From the NCBI GenBank assembly GCA_016110215.1, contig JADWQD010000009.1:436093-500092 (forward strand): a stretch of 64,000 bases of DNA. The letters run 5' to 3'. A model generated the notes under the pieces. It made no database searches. It had not been told where the DNA came from and saw only the letters and a list, made by a program, of their open reading frames with translations. The stretch comes from Capronia americana. Its lineage: Eukaryota > Ascomycota > Eurotiomycetes > Chaetothyriales > Herpotrichiellaceae. Made by a program: the position numbers and the translations under genes. How positions within the stretch are numbered: position 1 is the stretch's first letter; each line of letters opens with the position of its first letter. Positions 1 through 11,131 of the stretch are shown piece by piece.

Positions 1-156
1 CGCCGACGTCGGCAGCGAGAGAGCAAATAAATACCATCCGGCCGCCGCCATCTGATATTTGAGGACCAATCATAACCTCATCTGCTTCTATCGCCCTGTG
101 CCTTTTCTCCAAGAGACCGAGTTACTCACCATCGTCGTTCGTTCAAGTCCTCGAAG

Positions 157-971
157 ATGAAGACCTTTACTGTCGGAGCAGCAGCCGCCCTGGCATTGGC
201 GCTTCCTGCCCTTGCTCAATCTGTCTTAGATCTACCCCAATGCGCTGTAAGTTTCTCAGAGTCTGGAGGCCATGATTCACGACCTGAGCCTTCAAGCACT
301 TCTAAGGTGTCCAAGCTCACAGAGTAATAGCAACAACCTATCCTAGAAGGCTTCAGTGCCTCTGGATGTTCTCTGGTGGACATCGCCTGTGTGTGCAAAA
401 ACGAAGGATTTGTCAACGGCCTTGTCGCATTGATCCCGACACTCTGCACCGAGGCTGAAGTCGCAGGTACGCATGCTATACATCGTGGAGGACGAGCAGG
501 TCTCTCTTTTCTGCACCACCCCGCTGAAACAATCGTTGAGCTAGACACCACCATTGCTTCTGTATATTCACAATGAATTTACTGACCATTTCTATAGAGA
601 CCATCAAATTCGCAGGTGACATGTGCTTTGCCTACGGCGTAACCCTGGATCTCCCAGATGATCTCTCCGGCTCTTCTGCACCAGCTTCGACTACAGCGCC
701 GGCAACTTCCAGCGCCACGGCATCTTCTAGCATCCCGCCAGCCACTTCCACAACAACAATGGAGCCGGCAACTTCAACCGCCCCCGCGCCCACCTCCAGC
801 GGCTCTGCCTCCTTTTCCGCATCATCAACGACAGAATCCGCCCCCTCCTCGGTCAGCGCCAGCGAGTCCGCCCCCCCTGCAGAGTTCACCGGTGGTGCAG
901 TCCCAGGCAAGACTCTTGGGGTGCCCGGCTTGCTCGGAGCAGTTGCGCTCGGCTTGGCCGCGGCTCTTTAG
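157..971 (+). CDS. Secreted CFEM-domain protein, probably GPI-anchored
   Basis: Three exons (157-246, 331-466, 598-971) give 199 residues. Splicing is supported by GTAAGT and GTACGC donors and TAG acceptors, and all phases join in frame. Residues 1-20 form a signal peptide (MKTFTVG followed by an Ala/Leu core ending ALAQ). A CFEM-like domain follows (about residues 25-90): LPQC, then SGC, the DIACVCKN core, TLC and DMCF. The rest is a long Ser/Thr/Ala/Pro-rich stalk ending in a hydrophobic tail (VPGLLGAVALGLAAAL), as expected for GPI attachment. CFEM proteins sit at the fungal surface or in the wall, and several bind haem or take part in adhesion; which role applies here cannot be read. Only six of the usual eight CFEM cysteines are present. 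The signal, core and tail make the call fairly safe; the function is open. Confidence 0.85.
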
Positions 972-1895
972 ATGTACCAGGCTCTTGTTGCCACCACTGT
1001 CGGGTTTGGAATCAGTCAGCCACGACGCTTGAACAAACAATGCTTGAACACCACCAGAACCTGTGCAAGATCATCTAGCAGTGATAACAACGGTCGAGAG
1101 TTCAACCAGCGGCCCACGCTGCAGTATGTGGCTATTCCGGGAACCAGGCCTCGGGTGACAATTTCCGTGTCCTCGTGAAAGCCACAAGTGAGCATCGTCC
1201 GACGTATTTTGGTCGCCCATGTGTGTATCCTACGGTCACATAGAAACGAAGTATATATAATATTCATAGAACCTTGCCTCTGCACCTCAGAACTTCTCGC
1301 CGGCCCCGTCTCAGGTACTATGGCGAATTCGAAGTGTAAACAAGCCCGGAGCGGCACCAATTTCTCCTCCAATATCGCCAGATTATGCGTATACCTTCAC
1401 ATCTGCGGGGGCTAACACTAGCAAAGGTGCGTAGATGAAGCCCCTATATAGCTTACTGCAGCCCAGTCGCGTACCGTCCTTTGGAGGCTGTAAAAGCACT
1501 CGAGACATCTTTCGAATGCCAGGGATGTTGGTCCGCTTGCAGCCGTATTGAGGTAGGTCTGATGGATAGTGTAAGTATCCTCCAGAAGATTGTGCAAAGG
1601 GTAGAGAGCCGAGGCAGGAGCAGCGTCTTTCGGTGGCGCCCGAATTTCTTCAATACAAGCCACTACAGGTAGATTACTTCTCGGTGACCAAAGGTCTACT
1701 ACGTCCTTGGGTCTCAATCTGGTGGCGAGGCCTGGAATTGCAAAGGTCTACAAGGGCTTCATGCGTCCCGCAAACAACTATTACAAAACTACATGACCCA
1801 AGACCCTCCCAGACACCACCACATGCATGTGTGGCAAACAAGACTCAAAACCTCATACCGTTGACAACAAAATCCTTCCCCCGCATAGATGCCTA
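972..1895. other. Intergenic, no gene seen
   Basis: This stretch lies between the 3' ends of the CFEM gene (plus) and the ABC transporter gene (minus), so it should hold both 3' UTRs. Open frames here are short and have no recognisable family or splice-compatible extension. There are no notable repeats. Confidence 0.6.
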
Positions 1896-4800
1896 CTAAT
1901 TGAGTACCTGTTGCTGCGCATTCAGTCTGTAGCTCTCACTCCTGGCCATCAACTCGCTATGCGTGCCATGGTCGGCGATCCGGCCATGCTCGACCACGAA
2001 AATGCGATCCGCCCGCATGATCGTGTGCAGACGGTGACTTATCGCGATCAGGGTGATGCCGGAGCCACGAACGGCCTTCTCCAAGCCGTCCTGGAGAGCC
2101 TGCTCCGTCTCTGCGTCGAGGGCGCTGGTGCTCTCGTCGAGCAAAAGGAGGCGTGGCTTGCGGACCAGGGCCCGTGCAATGGTCAAACGCTGTCTCTGCC
2201 CTCCGGAAAGTTGGGACCCATTAGGCCCGCACTCAGTGTCATACTGTTGTGGAAGTGCCATGACAGTGTCATGGATGTTGGCCAGTCTGCAGGCTTCCTG
2301 AATCTCGGCATCGGTGGCTTCATGGCCTGGTCGCGCACCCAGGCCGACATTGAATTTGATACTGCCGCTGAACAGGGCGTTGTCTTGCGGCACGACGGCC
2401 GTCTCGTCGCGAAAGTCGCGGTGAGAAACATCCACACCATCGATCTCAATGTGCCCCGACGTCGGACGGTACATGTGCTGAAGCAGGCTGATAATGGTCG
2501 ACTTGCCGGCTCCTGAAGGCCCAACCAGTCCACAGAACTGGCCGGGCTGGATGGAAAATGACACGTCGTTCAGGACAGGTCGGTTCGGGCTGGAAGGATA
2601 GGCGAAACCGACCGAGCGGAAGCATACGCTGGCCCCTCCGGAGCGTGCAGGAAGGCGGCTTGAGGGGATCTCAAGGGCAGCAGCCGTCCCCTTCTCGAGG
2701 TCAACTCCATTCGGGCCAGGGGCTCTGCTAAGTGCGTCCGAGAGTGGATGGCGGTGTGGGCCATGGGGACCCCAACCTATGAGGCTGAGGACTCGAGATG
2801 CCGCTGCGCGGGCACGAGATACCTCAGGCGCAAGACTGAACATCTGGCCCCACAGCTGGGCGCTCACCAGCATCGCGACCAAAATGATGAAGAACTGCTT
2901 CTGCGTATTCTCCCCCTCGAGGATCTGGTGGGAGCCCCACCAGTAGGCAAATGCATATACGAAGAACCCGGTACTGTTCGAGATGGCCAGCCAAAAGTTT
3001 GTGTAGACGCTGGAGGCGACGATCTCCTTTCGCGGTGCGCTTAGAGCTCGCAAGTAGGCGTCCATGACCTCGTGTTCCAGAGAATATGTTGCGATAGTCT
3101 TGAACGAGGTCACCGTCTCCATCCCGATCCCGACAGACCGCGCGAAGGCCTTGGAACTGCGTTCCTCGAAACGTGATAAGCTGTGCAACTGCATCAGGCC
3201 GGATCCCAACAGAAGCGGAATCATCGAGAGGCAGACCACCGCGATTTTCCAGGCTATAATATGAGACAAGACGATGGCGACGCAGAAACTGACGAGGATT
3301 GAGAAGATCGTGCCTATTGTCGATCCGCTGAATCCCCCGATGGCCGTACAGTCCTTGGTGATGATGGACAAGAGCGTCGACGGATCTTGGGCTGTGGACT
3401 GATGCCATGCCATATCCTGCTCCAACAACGCCCGGAAAGATTTCATTCGCAACTGGTAAAGGAGCCTCTCCGCGATAACGGCAAAGGAAGACCAGCTGAT
3501 GAAGTGGGCAAAGAATTCAACCCCGGCAACTAGAAAGAGCATTCCACCAAAGAAGCGTCCGAGGTACAAGATTCGCTCAACGGTGGCATTGCACGGGCTG
3601 AGTGCATCCACGACGTGTCCGAAGATCAAACCCGCAGCGGAAAATGTGCCGCCGACGATGGTTGCCGCAAACATAGCCATGACGAGCCATAAAAGATTAG
3701 GGCGGACAAACCTCCTCAGCCCTCTCGTGATAGTCCACGTCGAAAGGCCGGAGTCGAGGATAATTATCTCCGGGTCAGAGTGATCGTTCACAAGATCGTC
3801 TTCATGGTCTTGTCGAGGCTGTTGCTTCTCGTCGAGCAACGAAGTATCGTGGACGCCTCCTGTCTCGGTCTTCTCGTCGGAGAGATCTAAGGAGGTGGTC
3901 TTGGAGTTAACCCCGGATGGCCCATCAGCTCTGTCATTCCGGTTCAATGTGTTGAGTGCTTGCAAGCTGGCCATGTCGGCGAATAAGCCAGGCTTGGCCA
4001 TCAGCTCGGCGTAAGTACCCTGATCGATTACCTCGCCGGCTTTTAGAACCACGATATTGTCTGCATTTCGAATGGTCGAAAGACGATGGGCAATGGAGAT
4101 GACGGTCCTAGTCCCGGCGATCCTGTCGATTGCGGCTTGAATACGCTGCTCGCTTACCGAGTCCAGCGACGCCGTAGCCTCGTCTAGAATCAAGATCTTA
4201 GGATCCCGGACGAGGGCACGTGCAAGAGCAATCCTTTGCTTCTGACCTCCACTCAGGGACCGTCCTCCAGACCCGACCAAGGTGCTATAGCCACGTTCCA
4301 GGTGTTGGACAAAGCTGTCAGCATCGGCTAGTCGTGCGGCTTGTTGCACCAACCGCACGATCTCTGCAACATGCGGACCATGTATCTGAGCAACATCTGA
4401 GAGGTCCGACGTTTCTGCCGCCAATGTTGCAAGTTCTGGCCCCAGTATTTCTTCACGCAGGCGCTTGTGTTCGGGATTTGAGGAATTGACAAGTCCGAGT
4501 GCGATGTTTTGCAGGACGGACCGGCTAAGCAGTAATGGCTCCTGTTGCACCAAGCTGCTGAAACCCCGAAGGTTTCGAATGTTGATATCCGACGCGGGGT
4601 GAGTGCCGAAAAGGATGTTCCCTTGAATCGGGTCATAGAGGCGTGCTATCAAAGCAGCTATGGTGGACTTGCCGCTGCCCGAGGGACCGACTATGGCTGT
4701 ATGCGTTCCCGCCGGAACGACCAAGTTGATATTGCGAAGGACAGTCTCCTCTGGTCTGGACGGGTAAGCGAAAGAGACGTCTCGAAACTCAATCGCACCA

Positions 4801-6112
4801 GGTGTGTCCGGAGGAAGAGTTTGACCGGCATCTGCGGTGCCATCGAGTAAGGATTTATGGTCAATGTCCCTCTTTAGTTTCTCAAATGCTGTTGCGGCGC
4901 TACCGAATAAGGGTAACAATGGTGCCGTAGACCCAAGTACCACACATGCTAAATACAGTGCATGTCAGACTCGGAGTTTGATCATCGTGCAAGTAGGCTT
5001 GCATACGTACCATCTACCAGAATGAAGACCACCGTATATATTTCGCCGACCGTTGAGCCCTTGCCTTTTCCCGAAAGCATGTCAGCGATCATGTGGCTGC
5101 CCTGCCAGAAGGCAAGGGAGTTGGCAGAATAGGCGATAAAGTAAAGCAATCCTGCCTGGATGGCGGCAACAGCGCCTTTCCGAATGCCTTGTCCACGACT
5201 GACTGTCATGTACTCCGAGAACTTTTGTTCCAGCCGATAGCCAGCTCCGAATGCTTTGACAACTGCAATGTGAGAGAGCGCTTCGGAGGCGATACAGGAT
5301 GCGGAAGTGACAGCGTCTGACATGCGACCGGAGTATTTCTGAAAAAACCCACCGCCAACAATGGCGACAAGGAGAAAGGCCGGAACCAAAGAAACCAGCA
5401 TTCCAGCAAGCCTGGCTTCTTTGATGAAGGCCACGACATAGGCACTGATGAAGAATGAGACACTGGCGATATAAATTCCGACTTTCTCACAGGTGCCGGT
5501 CTGGACAGCCTGGATGTCGCTGTTCAGCCGTGAAGAGACTTCTCCTGATTGATGCTGATCGATGAAGGCTTGATCCTGGCGAAGGAGACTAGCAAAGTAT
5601 TGCTCGCGTAAACGGTGCGCAAGCCGCTGGCTCAGCAGACTCCAGCAGACGACATGTATGAATATCAAGACCAAAGCTGCCACCGCGATGTAAACCAGCT
5701 TAAGCACTCTATCGTCGATGCGAGACTCGTAGAACTTTACATCTCCCAGTGCGGTAACCACGCACGATGCCCCGTTGATGTCGTTCACGAGTTCTCCGAA
5801 CAGAATGGCCATGAGCGGAAAGGGCACCCCCGAAGCTGCAGCGCATACAGTCCCAACGAGCATCAATCCCACGTCTATAGGCGTTGAGGCAGCATAGGCG
5901 AGCAGGTGAAGATAGGCAAACAGGGGCTGTCGTATCTTTGTCAGAAGCCATACATTGCAACGATCGCATACCACCGATGTAGCACTTACCGACTTGGTCT
6001 TTTCGAGTTTCGGCTTTGGAACATCGTTGGCTGGAGGGCTATTTTCCACCATGTTTGCATCAGATCTACCAGTATCGAGAGCCTTTGCGCTCTCAGCCTG
6101 CTTGTTAGCCAT
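1896..6112 (-). CDS. Full-size ABC-B (MDR/P-glycoprotein type) exporter
   Basis: Three exons on the minus strand (6112-5990, 5935-5011, 4948-1896) encode 1366 residues, the usual length of a fungal TMD-NBD-TMD-NBD exporter. Walker A motifs are GPSGSGKST at about 437-445 and GPSGAGKST at 1159-1167. LSGGQ signatures lie at about 581-585 and 1263-1267, each followed by Walker B (ILILDEAT, LLLLDEST) and the H-loop SIAHR/AISHR. Both ATP sites look complete. NBD1 has an extra stretch of about 30 residues between the Q-loop and the signature. The intron at 5010-4949 restores the TMD1 sequence ILVDACVVLGSTAP; the 54-nt intron at 5989-5936 is discussed as a finding. ABC-B exporters pump lipids, peptides or xenobiotics out across the plasma membrane. 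The substrate cannot be inferred, but the gene is divergent from a siderophore-type permease, so a metabolite or siderophore role is possible. Confidence 0.93.
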
Positions 6113-7287
6113 GTCCAGAACCTTTGAGCGTTGTATTCTGCTAAGCCAGGCTACTCAACTGCCTCTCCATTCGACCTTGTGGCCTCTTGGGAAGTTAACC
6201 GGGAGCTGCTGCTTAGCTAAGCGCTTCCCGTGCAACTGGCATGTCAAGTCTAAGTGACTGAAACACTTGCTCGTTCAAGCTACACGTCCGCAGCAAGCTC
6301 ACGTGGTAAGCAGAGACTTTTTAGCTCAGATCGTGAAATCTGCCATTGGAAGCGATATCGGAATCATCCACAGTCTCTGCAAGATTCGAGCTCGGTGCTT
6401 TTCTTAGGGAACTGTCTTGGTAGCATTTCGGTGAGGTGGCTGAGCATGCAAGAAAAGTGTGCCGGCTTGTGACAGTACCACATGGCTGGAATACAGGAAG
6501 CCACGGTACTGTCATTTGTTTCGTCTGACGTCGTCCTTTACCTTCTCTGTCTAGGGGACCCAGCCTTGCCTCTGCCAAGCTCTCCACTCCCCACCCCACG
6601 ATCACACATTGGTCCATTGTTCTCATGCCCAGCCTTGGCTGCCCGAGGCGCCGCTTCAGGCTTGCTTGCCAAACGAAGGTGCAGCTGCCATCGAACCAGC
6701 GCCCGAGCCGGGTCCTGTCACTTTCTGGTTTACGAGTACTCGTACATTAGCTCCAAGGTTGTGCAATAATGATGGTGGGAGAAGGAACTTGGGCTGAACA
6801 GCTCCACGACCAGCGCAAACAGGGCTAGAAAGTGTTAGTGGACCATCTGGCCGACAGCATCCCACCCACCTCTTCCTAGGGCATATCCAGAGCAATACCA
6901 ACCCCTCTTTCGCCAGTATGGTTCGGTTTAGCATTGCCCTGGATGGTTTGCCCAAGCCTTCAATTCCATGTGCAAAGAGCCGAGGTCGGCCTGCGGGCAC
7001 AACAGAAGGACGATCAACACGAGCGGCATTTATTCCCGATTAAGAGGTTGACAAGTCCGGAAAGATCAGGCCAAGCTTCTAGCTTCACTTTCTTGAGCAC
7101 ACCACCACATTCTGTATATGCAGCCGTTGTAGGGATCTTGTTCTCCGAGAATTGGAGACCAAGGCGTGAATCAACTTGAACCTGGAGGCTGCTCTGTACT
7201 TCTGCCTTATCTGTATGAGAGAGGAGTATCGCCTGCAAGGAACTGCACATTCCAGCCCGCTGGACTTTGAGATTGCGCTAAAAAAAA
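6113..7287. other. Shared 5' region of the divergent ABC and siderophore-permease genes
   Basis: The ABC exporter runs left and the MFS permease runs right from this 1.2-kb spacer, which therefore holds both promoters. No coding frame in it is convincing. The only regulatory word I can point to is the GATA-type site near 7207, annotated separately. Confidence 0.6.
7207..7212 (-). promoter_or_regulatory. Possible GATA-factor (SreA-type) site
   Basis: The plus strand reads TTATCT, which is AGATAA on the minus strand and fits the fungal GATA consensus HGATAR. With flanks, the minus strand reads TACAGATAA, matching seven of the nine positions of the iron-regulator word ATCWGATAA. It ends 75 bp before the permease start codon. 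One short site can easily occur by chance, so this rests mainly on position and on the gene it precedes. Confidence 0.3.
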
Positions 7288-9183
7288 ATGGGATCCCTTT
7301 CAGAAGGGGTGGCCGAAAAGCCCGGATTGAAGGGATTCGTCAACAGCTTGTTCAGACATACGTCCACAAATGACAGAGACAACACCGCTGCAGAGGAGGC
7401 CCGCCAGGACAACGACGGGGAGGAGGAGCTGGTAGACAAGGATGCTCAGGCTGGTGTACAGCGTGTTCAAGCGGCAGCACAAGTCTGGACCAAGTGGCAG
7501 ATGATAGGGGCATACGTGTGGTGAGCAAGATTCTGCTGGTTGAGGTGAAGTTAATTAGTGGCTAATCACGAACAGCATTTGGTTGATTTATTTTGTGGCT
7601 TCGATGCAGGAAGTGGTGCTTCGGTCTTTGAATCCTTATGTGACCAGCTCCTTCTCTTTGCATTCGTTGACTGCCGCGACGAACATCATCTCCAGCATTG
7701 TTGGCGGACTCGCAAAAATCCCCACCGCCAAAATCCTCGACACCTGGGGACGACCGCAGGGACTCGCACTCATGACGTTGATCTGGACCGTCGGCTTGGT
7801 CATGATGGCTGCTTGCGAAAACGTCGAGACATACGCCGCAGCCCAAGTATTTTATGTGACAGGGTACGTCAAAGTAGACAGACTCTCCTCCCCGTGCTTT
7901 TCTTCGTGTGGGACTAAGTCTGTATCGTTAGTGCCCAAGGAGTCAGCTACTGCTTAACGGTGTTCATCTCCGACACATCCTCCCTGAGGAATCGAACACT
8001 CATGCTGTCCGTTGCGACGTCGCCGTACATCATCACCAGTTGGATCGGCGGACCGATATCGCAAAGTATCGTTCAAGGACCCGGCTACGAATGGGGGTTT
8101 GGCGTTTTTTCCATCGTTGTACCTGTGGTAATGGCGCCCCTCATTCTTCTGTTCTTGTACAACCAGCACAAGGCGCAGAGAATGGGTCTTGTTGAAGCGA
8201 AAAGGATCAGTCTCACCCTGCGGTCTTTGAAGAATTATGCCATCGAGGTCGACCTTTTGGGCATTCTGCTGCTCGCGGGTGGCATGGCGCTATTCCTGCT
8301 CCCCTTTAGCCTGTACTCGTATCAGTCGGACGGTTTCCGGGCGAATATGATCATCTGCATGATCACATTCGGAGGTGTTTTGCTGATCCTGTTTGTCTTG
8401 TACGAGAAGTACTTGGCTCCGAAGACGTTTATTCCGTTCGACCTCCTCACGGACCGGACGGTCTTCTGCGCGGGGCTCATGTTCGTCTTCGTTTTCTTCA
8501 ACTCGGCAGTCTGGAACAGTTACTTTTTCTCCATGCTGCAGGTGGTCTGGCGCCTTAGCATCACCAACGCCATCTACGTCCAGGCCATCTACCGCACCGG
8601 ATCCTGCCTGTTTGCTTTCGCGGTTGGGTTGGCTGTGCGCTGGACGGGTCGCTTCAAGTGGATCGCCGTCTACTTCTCCATTCCTTTGATGATCCTGGGT
8701 GTCGGGCTGATGATCAAGTTCCGTCAGCCAAATACCGATTTGGGATATGTGATCATGACACAGATTTTCATCGCCTTCGCCGGTGGCTCCATCGTGCTTT
8801 GTGGAGAACTGGCGATGATGGCTCCCTCGAAACATCAACACATTGCCGCGATTCTTGCGATTCTCGACCTCTTTGGCAGCACCGGCACGGCGGTTGGCGG
8901 CACTGTGGCCACGGCCATCTGGACCAGTGTCTTTCCAGACCGCCTTCGCAGATACCTGCCACCTACCGCCGATGTGGACGCTATCTACGGCTCGATTGTC
9001 TCACAGTTGTTTCACCGACCAGGTACACCGGAGCGAGCCGCTATTGATCGCGCCTACGGAGACGCGCAGCGATATATGCTCATCACCAGTGTCTCGTTGC
9101 TAGGCGGTGCTTTGATCTGTGCGGCGCTTTGGAGGGATATCAAAGTCAAGGATCTCAAGCAGGTCAAGGGTCGCGTTTTCTAG
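7288..9183 (+). CDS. MFS siderophore-iron transporter (SIT family)
   Basis: Three exons (7288-7520, 7576-7863, 7932-9183) give 590 residues; donors GTGAGC and GTACGT and acceptors CAG and TAG keep frame. A hydrophilic, acidic N-terminus of about 75 residues precedes about 14 membrane segments. The first membrane part carries SLNPYVTSSF and then KIPTAKILDTWGRPQG, a region typical of fungal siderophore permeases (Sit1/MirB-like), as are the length and 14-segment layout. These permeases import ferric siderophore chelates with protons across the plasma membrane. Siderophore preference cannot be read from sequence. No siderophore synthetase or hydroxylase is nearby, so it may serve uptake of compounds made elsewhere in the genome or by other microbes. 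A GATA motif lies 75 bp upstream. Confidence 0.88.
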
Positions 9184-9423
9184 ATAGACCCAAAAGTCAT
9201 AACGATCAGCTAAGGAAGGAGATACTGCCTGGACGTGCATGAATGCCACTCGACAGTTTGAACATGGATATGGTGGTGGTTATTAAGCTTTTCTGGCACA
9301 ACGATGAAAACTGATTTCACACCACAAATCTGAGAAAGTAAATTAAAGTCAACATGTCAGGTAATAAGCAGCCTTATCCAGTCTCACGACATGGATAGAT
9401 TGCAAGATCCATCCATCCACTCG

Positions 9424-10827
9424 TCAACCGATGCACAGACCTAGGTCTTGCAACAAATCAGCAGCTAAGATATCAATCCCTGCACTTTTCTCGTCTTCGA
9501 TGCCGAAAGCAAGAAATAAGGTGTCATCCTGATAGCCGTGGTAGGTTTGATTGCGAGACTTCCAGCTCATCGAGGTGACATATGTCATTTCTGTCTGATT
9601 CCAAGGATCTTCTGGAGCGAGTGGGAGGTAACTAGGTCTCCTTTCACCGGCCGCGCCGCGACCATGGATCCAGAATGGCTTTTTGGAGATTGCATATATG
9701 TCGAAGGGGGCGTCCTGCTTGAAAAGCATCAGGTATGGCTCATAGACGCTGTGATAGGAATGAAACGTTTTGTGCTGGAAAATGGTCATGATGAAAGTGT
9801 TAGCGTGGTCGGGACGACAGGCTTCGCCGCGGGCGCACAGGGTCATCAGTAGCGAATTTGTTGCTTGGTGGATCGACTCCAGAGTCGCGCCAATCCTAGG
9901 CATATACCTGGCCATGCAGAGGTCGTCACTGGGCCTGGCTTGGGACGCCAAATCAGGACCGACAGACCCGTCCAGGTATAGCTCTGAGAATACGCGTTGA
10001 GGGAAGATGTCGTGATGTACGTAGGGACGCCCCTGGCCATCCCAGAATATGAACCAATTCTTCTCAATCCGCTGATAGGGACTGGGCCTCTGGAGATCGG
10101 TCGGTGCTCCGAATGCGACGACTCCCGACTCGATGGCTCTCGGGTTCCACTTCATCAAGAAACGGAAGTCATGTAACCATTGCCCGAAGCAAGTGTGCGC
10201 AGAGTTAGACCCGTAGATAGTGTAGGGGGCTGTTGGTCCATAGAAGAGGCGAGCGTCGTGGGGTCCTTGGTTGAAGGACAAATGAGCCAAATCTTCCTTG
10301 CAGTGGGGACCAGAAGTTGCGAGCATGGGTAACACCACTGCCTGGTCGACACATCTCAAGCTATCGTTCACAAAAGCTGCAGTGCATGCTAGCTCAGCGA
10401 ACGTAAAAGCATCCTGCTCCGCCCCTTTGAGTTGTTGAGCCACAATGATCCATCTGTCGAGGAGGATGGGATGAGGAATGATACTCGGATTGCAAGATTG
10501 AAGATCACCAAATAGAATAGGGAAGTATCGTCGACCCGGCGTCGACGCCGAGATTAAAATGCTGTGTGTGGTCGCAATGGTGGCGAGATTTGAACTTAAT
10601 GTGCCCGGAGTATTAGGGCCGATGCGGGAGCTGCCCCGGGGGTTGTTCCAGGACGGGAAGACTGCCTTCGTGAGAGCTTCGAGATGAAATCGAAGGCCAT
10701 GGAGGCTGTAAAGCTCGTATATGCTGACCACAAAGACAATCAGTGCCAATGCAGTCAGAAGGGAAGTCAAACGTCTCTGGCCTCTGAGGAGCATGTCGGG
10801 GTACGGGAAGAAACGACTTGATTGCAA
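9424..10827 (-). CDS. Type II membrane protein, possible glycosyltransferase of unknown family
   Basis: A single open frame of 467 residues. A short basic N-terminus is followed by one membrane anchor (about residues 18-40, LTSLLTALALIVFVVSIYEL), then a large domain with several cysteines. This is the plan of Golgi type II glycosyltransferases. The segment HDARLFYGPTAPYTIYGSNS is reminiscent of fungal beta-mannosyltransferase-like proteins (DPRLFY...YG), but I cannot name a family with confidence and see no clear DxD. It lies 304 bp downstream of the acyltransferase gene on the same strand. Alternative reading: a conserved fungal protein of unknown function. Single-exon structure and length support a real gene. 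Confidence 0.6.
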   Translation of the reverse strand: MQSSRFFPYPDMLLRGQRRLTSLLTALALIVFVVSIYELYSLHGLRFHLEALTKAVFPSWNNPRGSSRIGPNTPGTLSSNLATIATTHSILISASTPGRRYFPILFGDLQSCNPSIIPHPILLDRWIIVAQQLKGAEQDAFTFAELACTAAFVNDSLRCVDQAVVLPMLATSGPHCKEDLAHLSFNQGPHDARLFYGPTAPYTIYGSNSAHTCFGQWLHDFRFLMKWNPRAIESGVVAFGAPTDLQRPSPYQRIEKNWFIFWDGQGRPYVHHDIFPQRVFSELYLDGSVGPDLASQARPSDDLCMARYMPRIGATLESIHQATNSLLMTLCARGEACRPDHANTFIMTIFQHKTFHSYHSVYEPYLMLFKQDAPFDIYAISKKPFWIHGRGAAGERRPSYLPLAPEDPWNQTEMTYVTSMSWKSRNQTYHGYQDDTLFLAFGIEDEKSAGIDILAADLLQDLGLCIG

Positions 10828-11131
10828 GCAAAGAAAGATGGAGATGTTCTAGCACATCACTCTTTCCGGGACAGAGTCGCAGGACGAAGCTTCATGTCAG
10901 GAAAACGCTGTAGGTGCATCATAGATAGGGAGCCAAGCAGACTAGTAGCTCTGCTCCGGTAACGGCCGATCGGTAGACTGGTTTAGTAGATTCTCTGTTG
11001 TATGTTGCACAATAACGGAGGCCGTCCTTGGGTCACTACTCAATACTCGATGGTCCATGCTTCGATACGCTGATCAGTTCTCAGTAAACGCCTTCCTCTG
11101 GCGACATTAGATATAGCATTGGGTCTCTATC
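10828..11131. other. Short intergenic spacer, no feature seen
   Basis: About 300 bp between two minus-strand genes: the 3' side of the acyltransferase and the promoter of the type II membrane protein. Nothing specific is recognisable. Confidence 0.5.

Noticed and set aside
1827..2516. Plus-strand 229-residue frame under the ABC exporter
   Set aside because: It lies antisense to the second nucleotide-binding domain, which is clearly coding on the minus strand; the plus-strand product has no family features.
8290..8841. Minus-strand 183-residue frame in the siderophore permease
   Set aside because: Antisense shadow of membrane helices; its charged, low-complexity product reflects the complement of hydrophobic codons.
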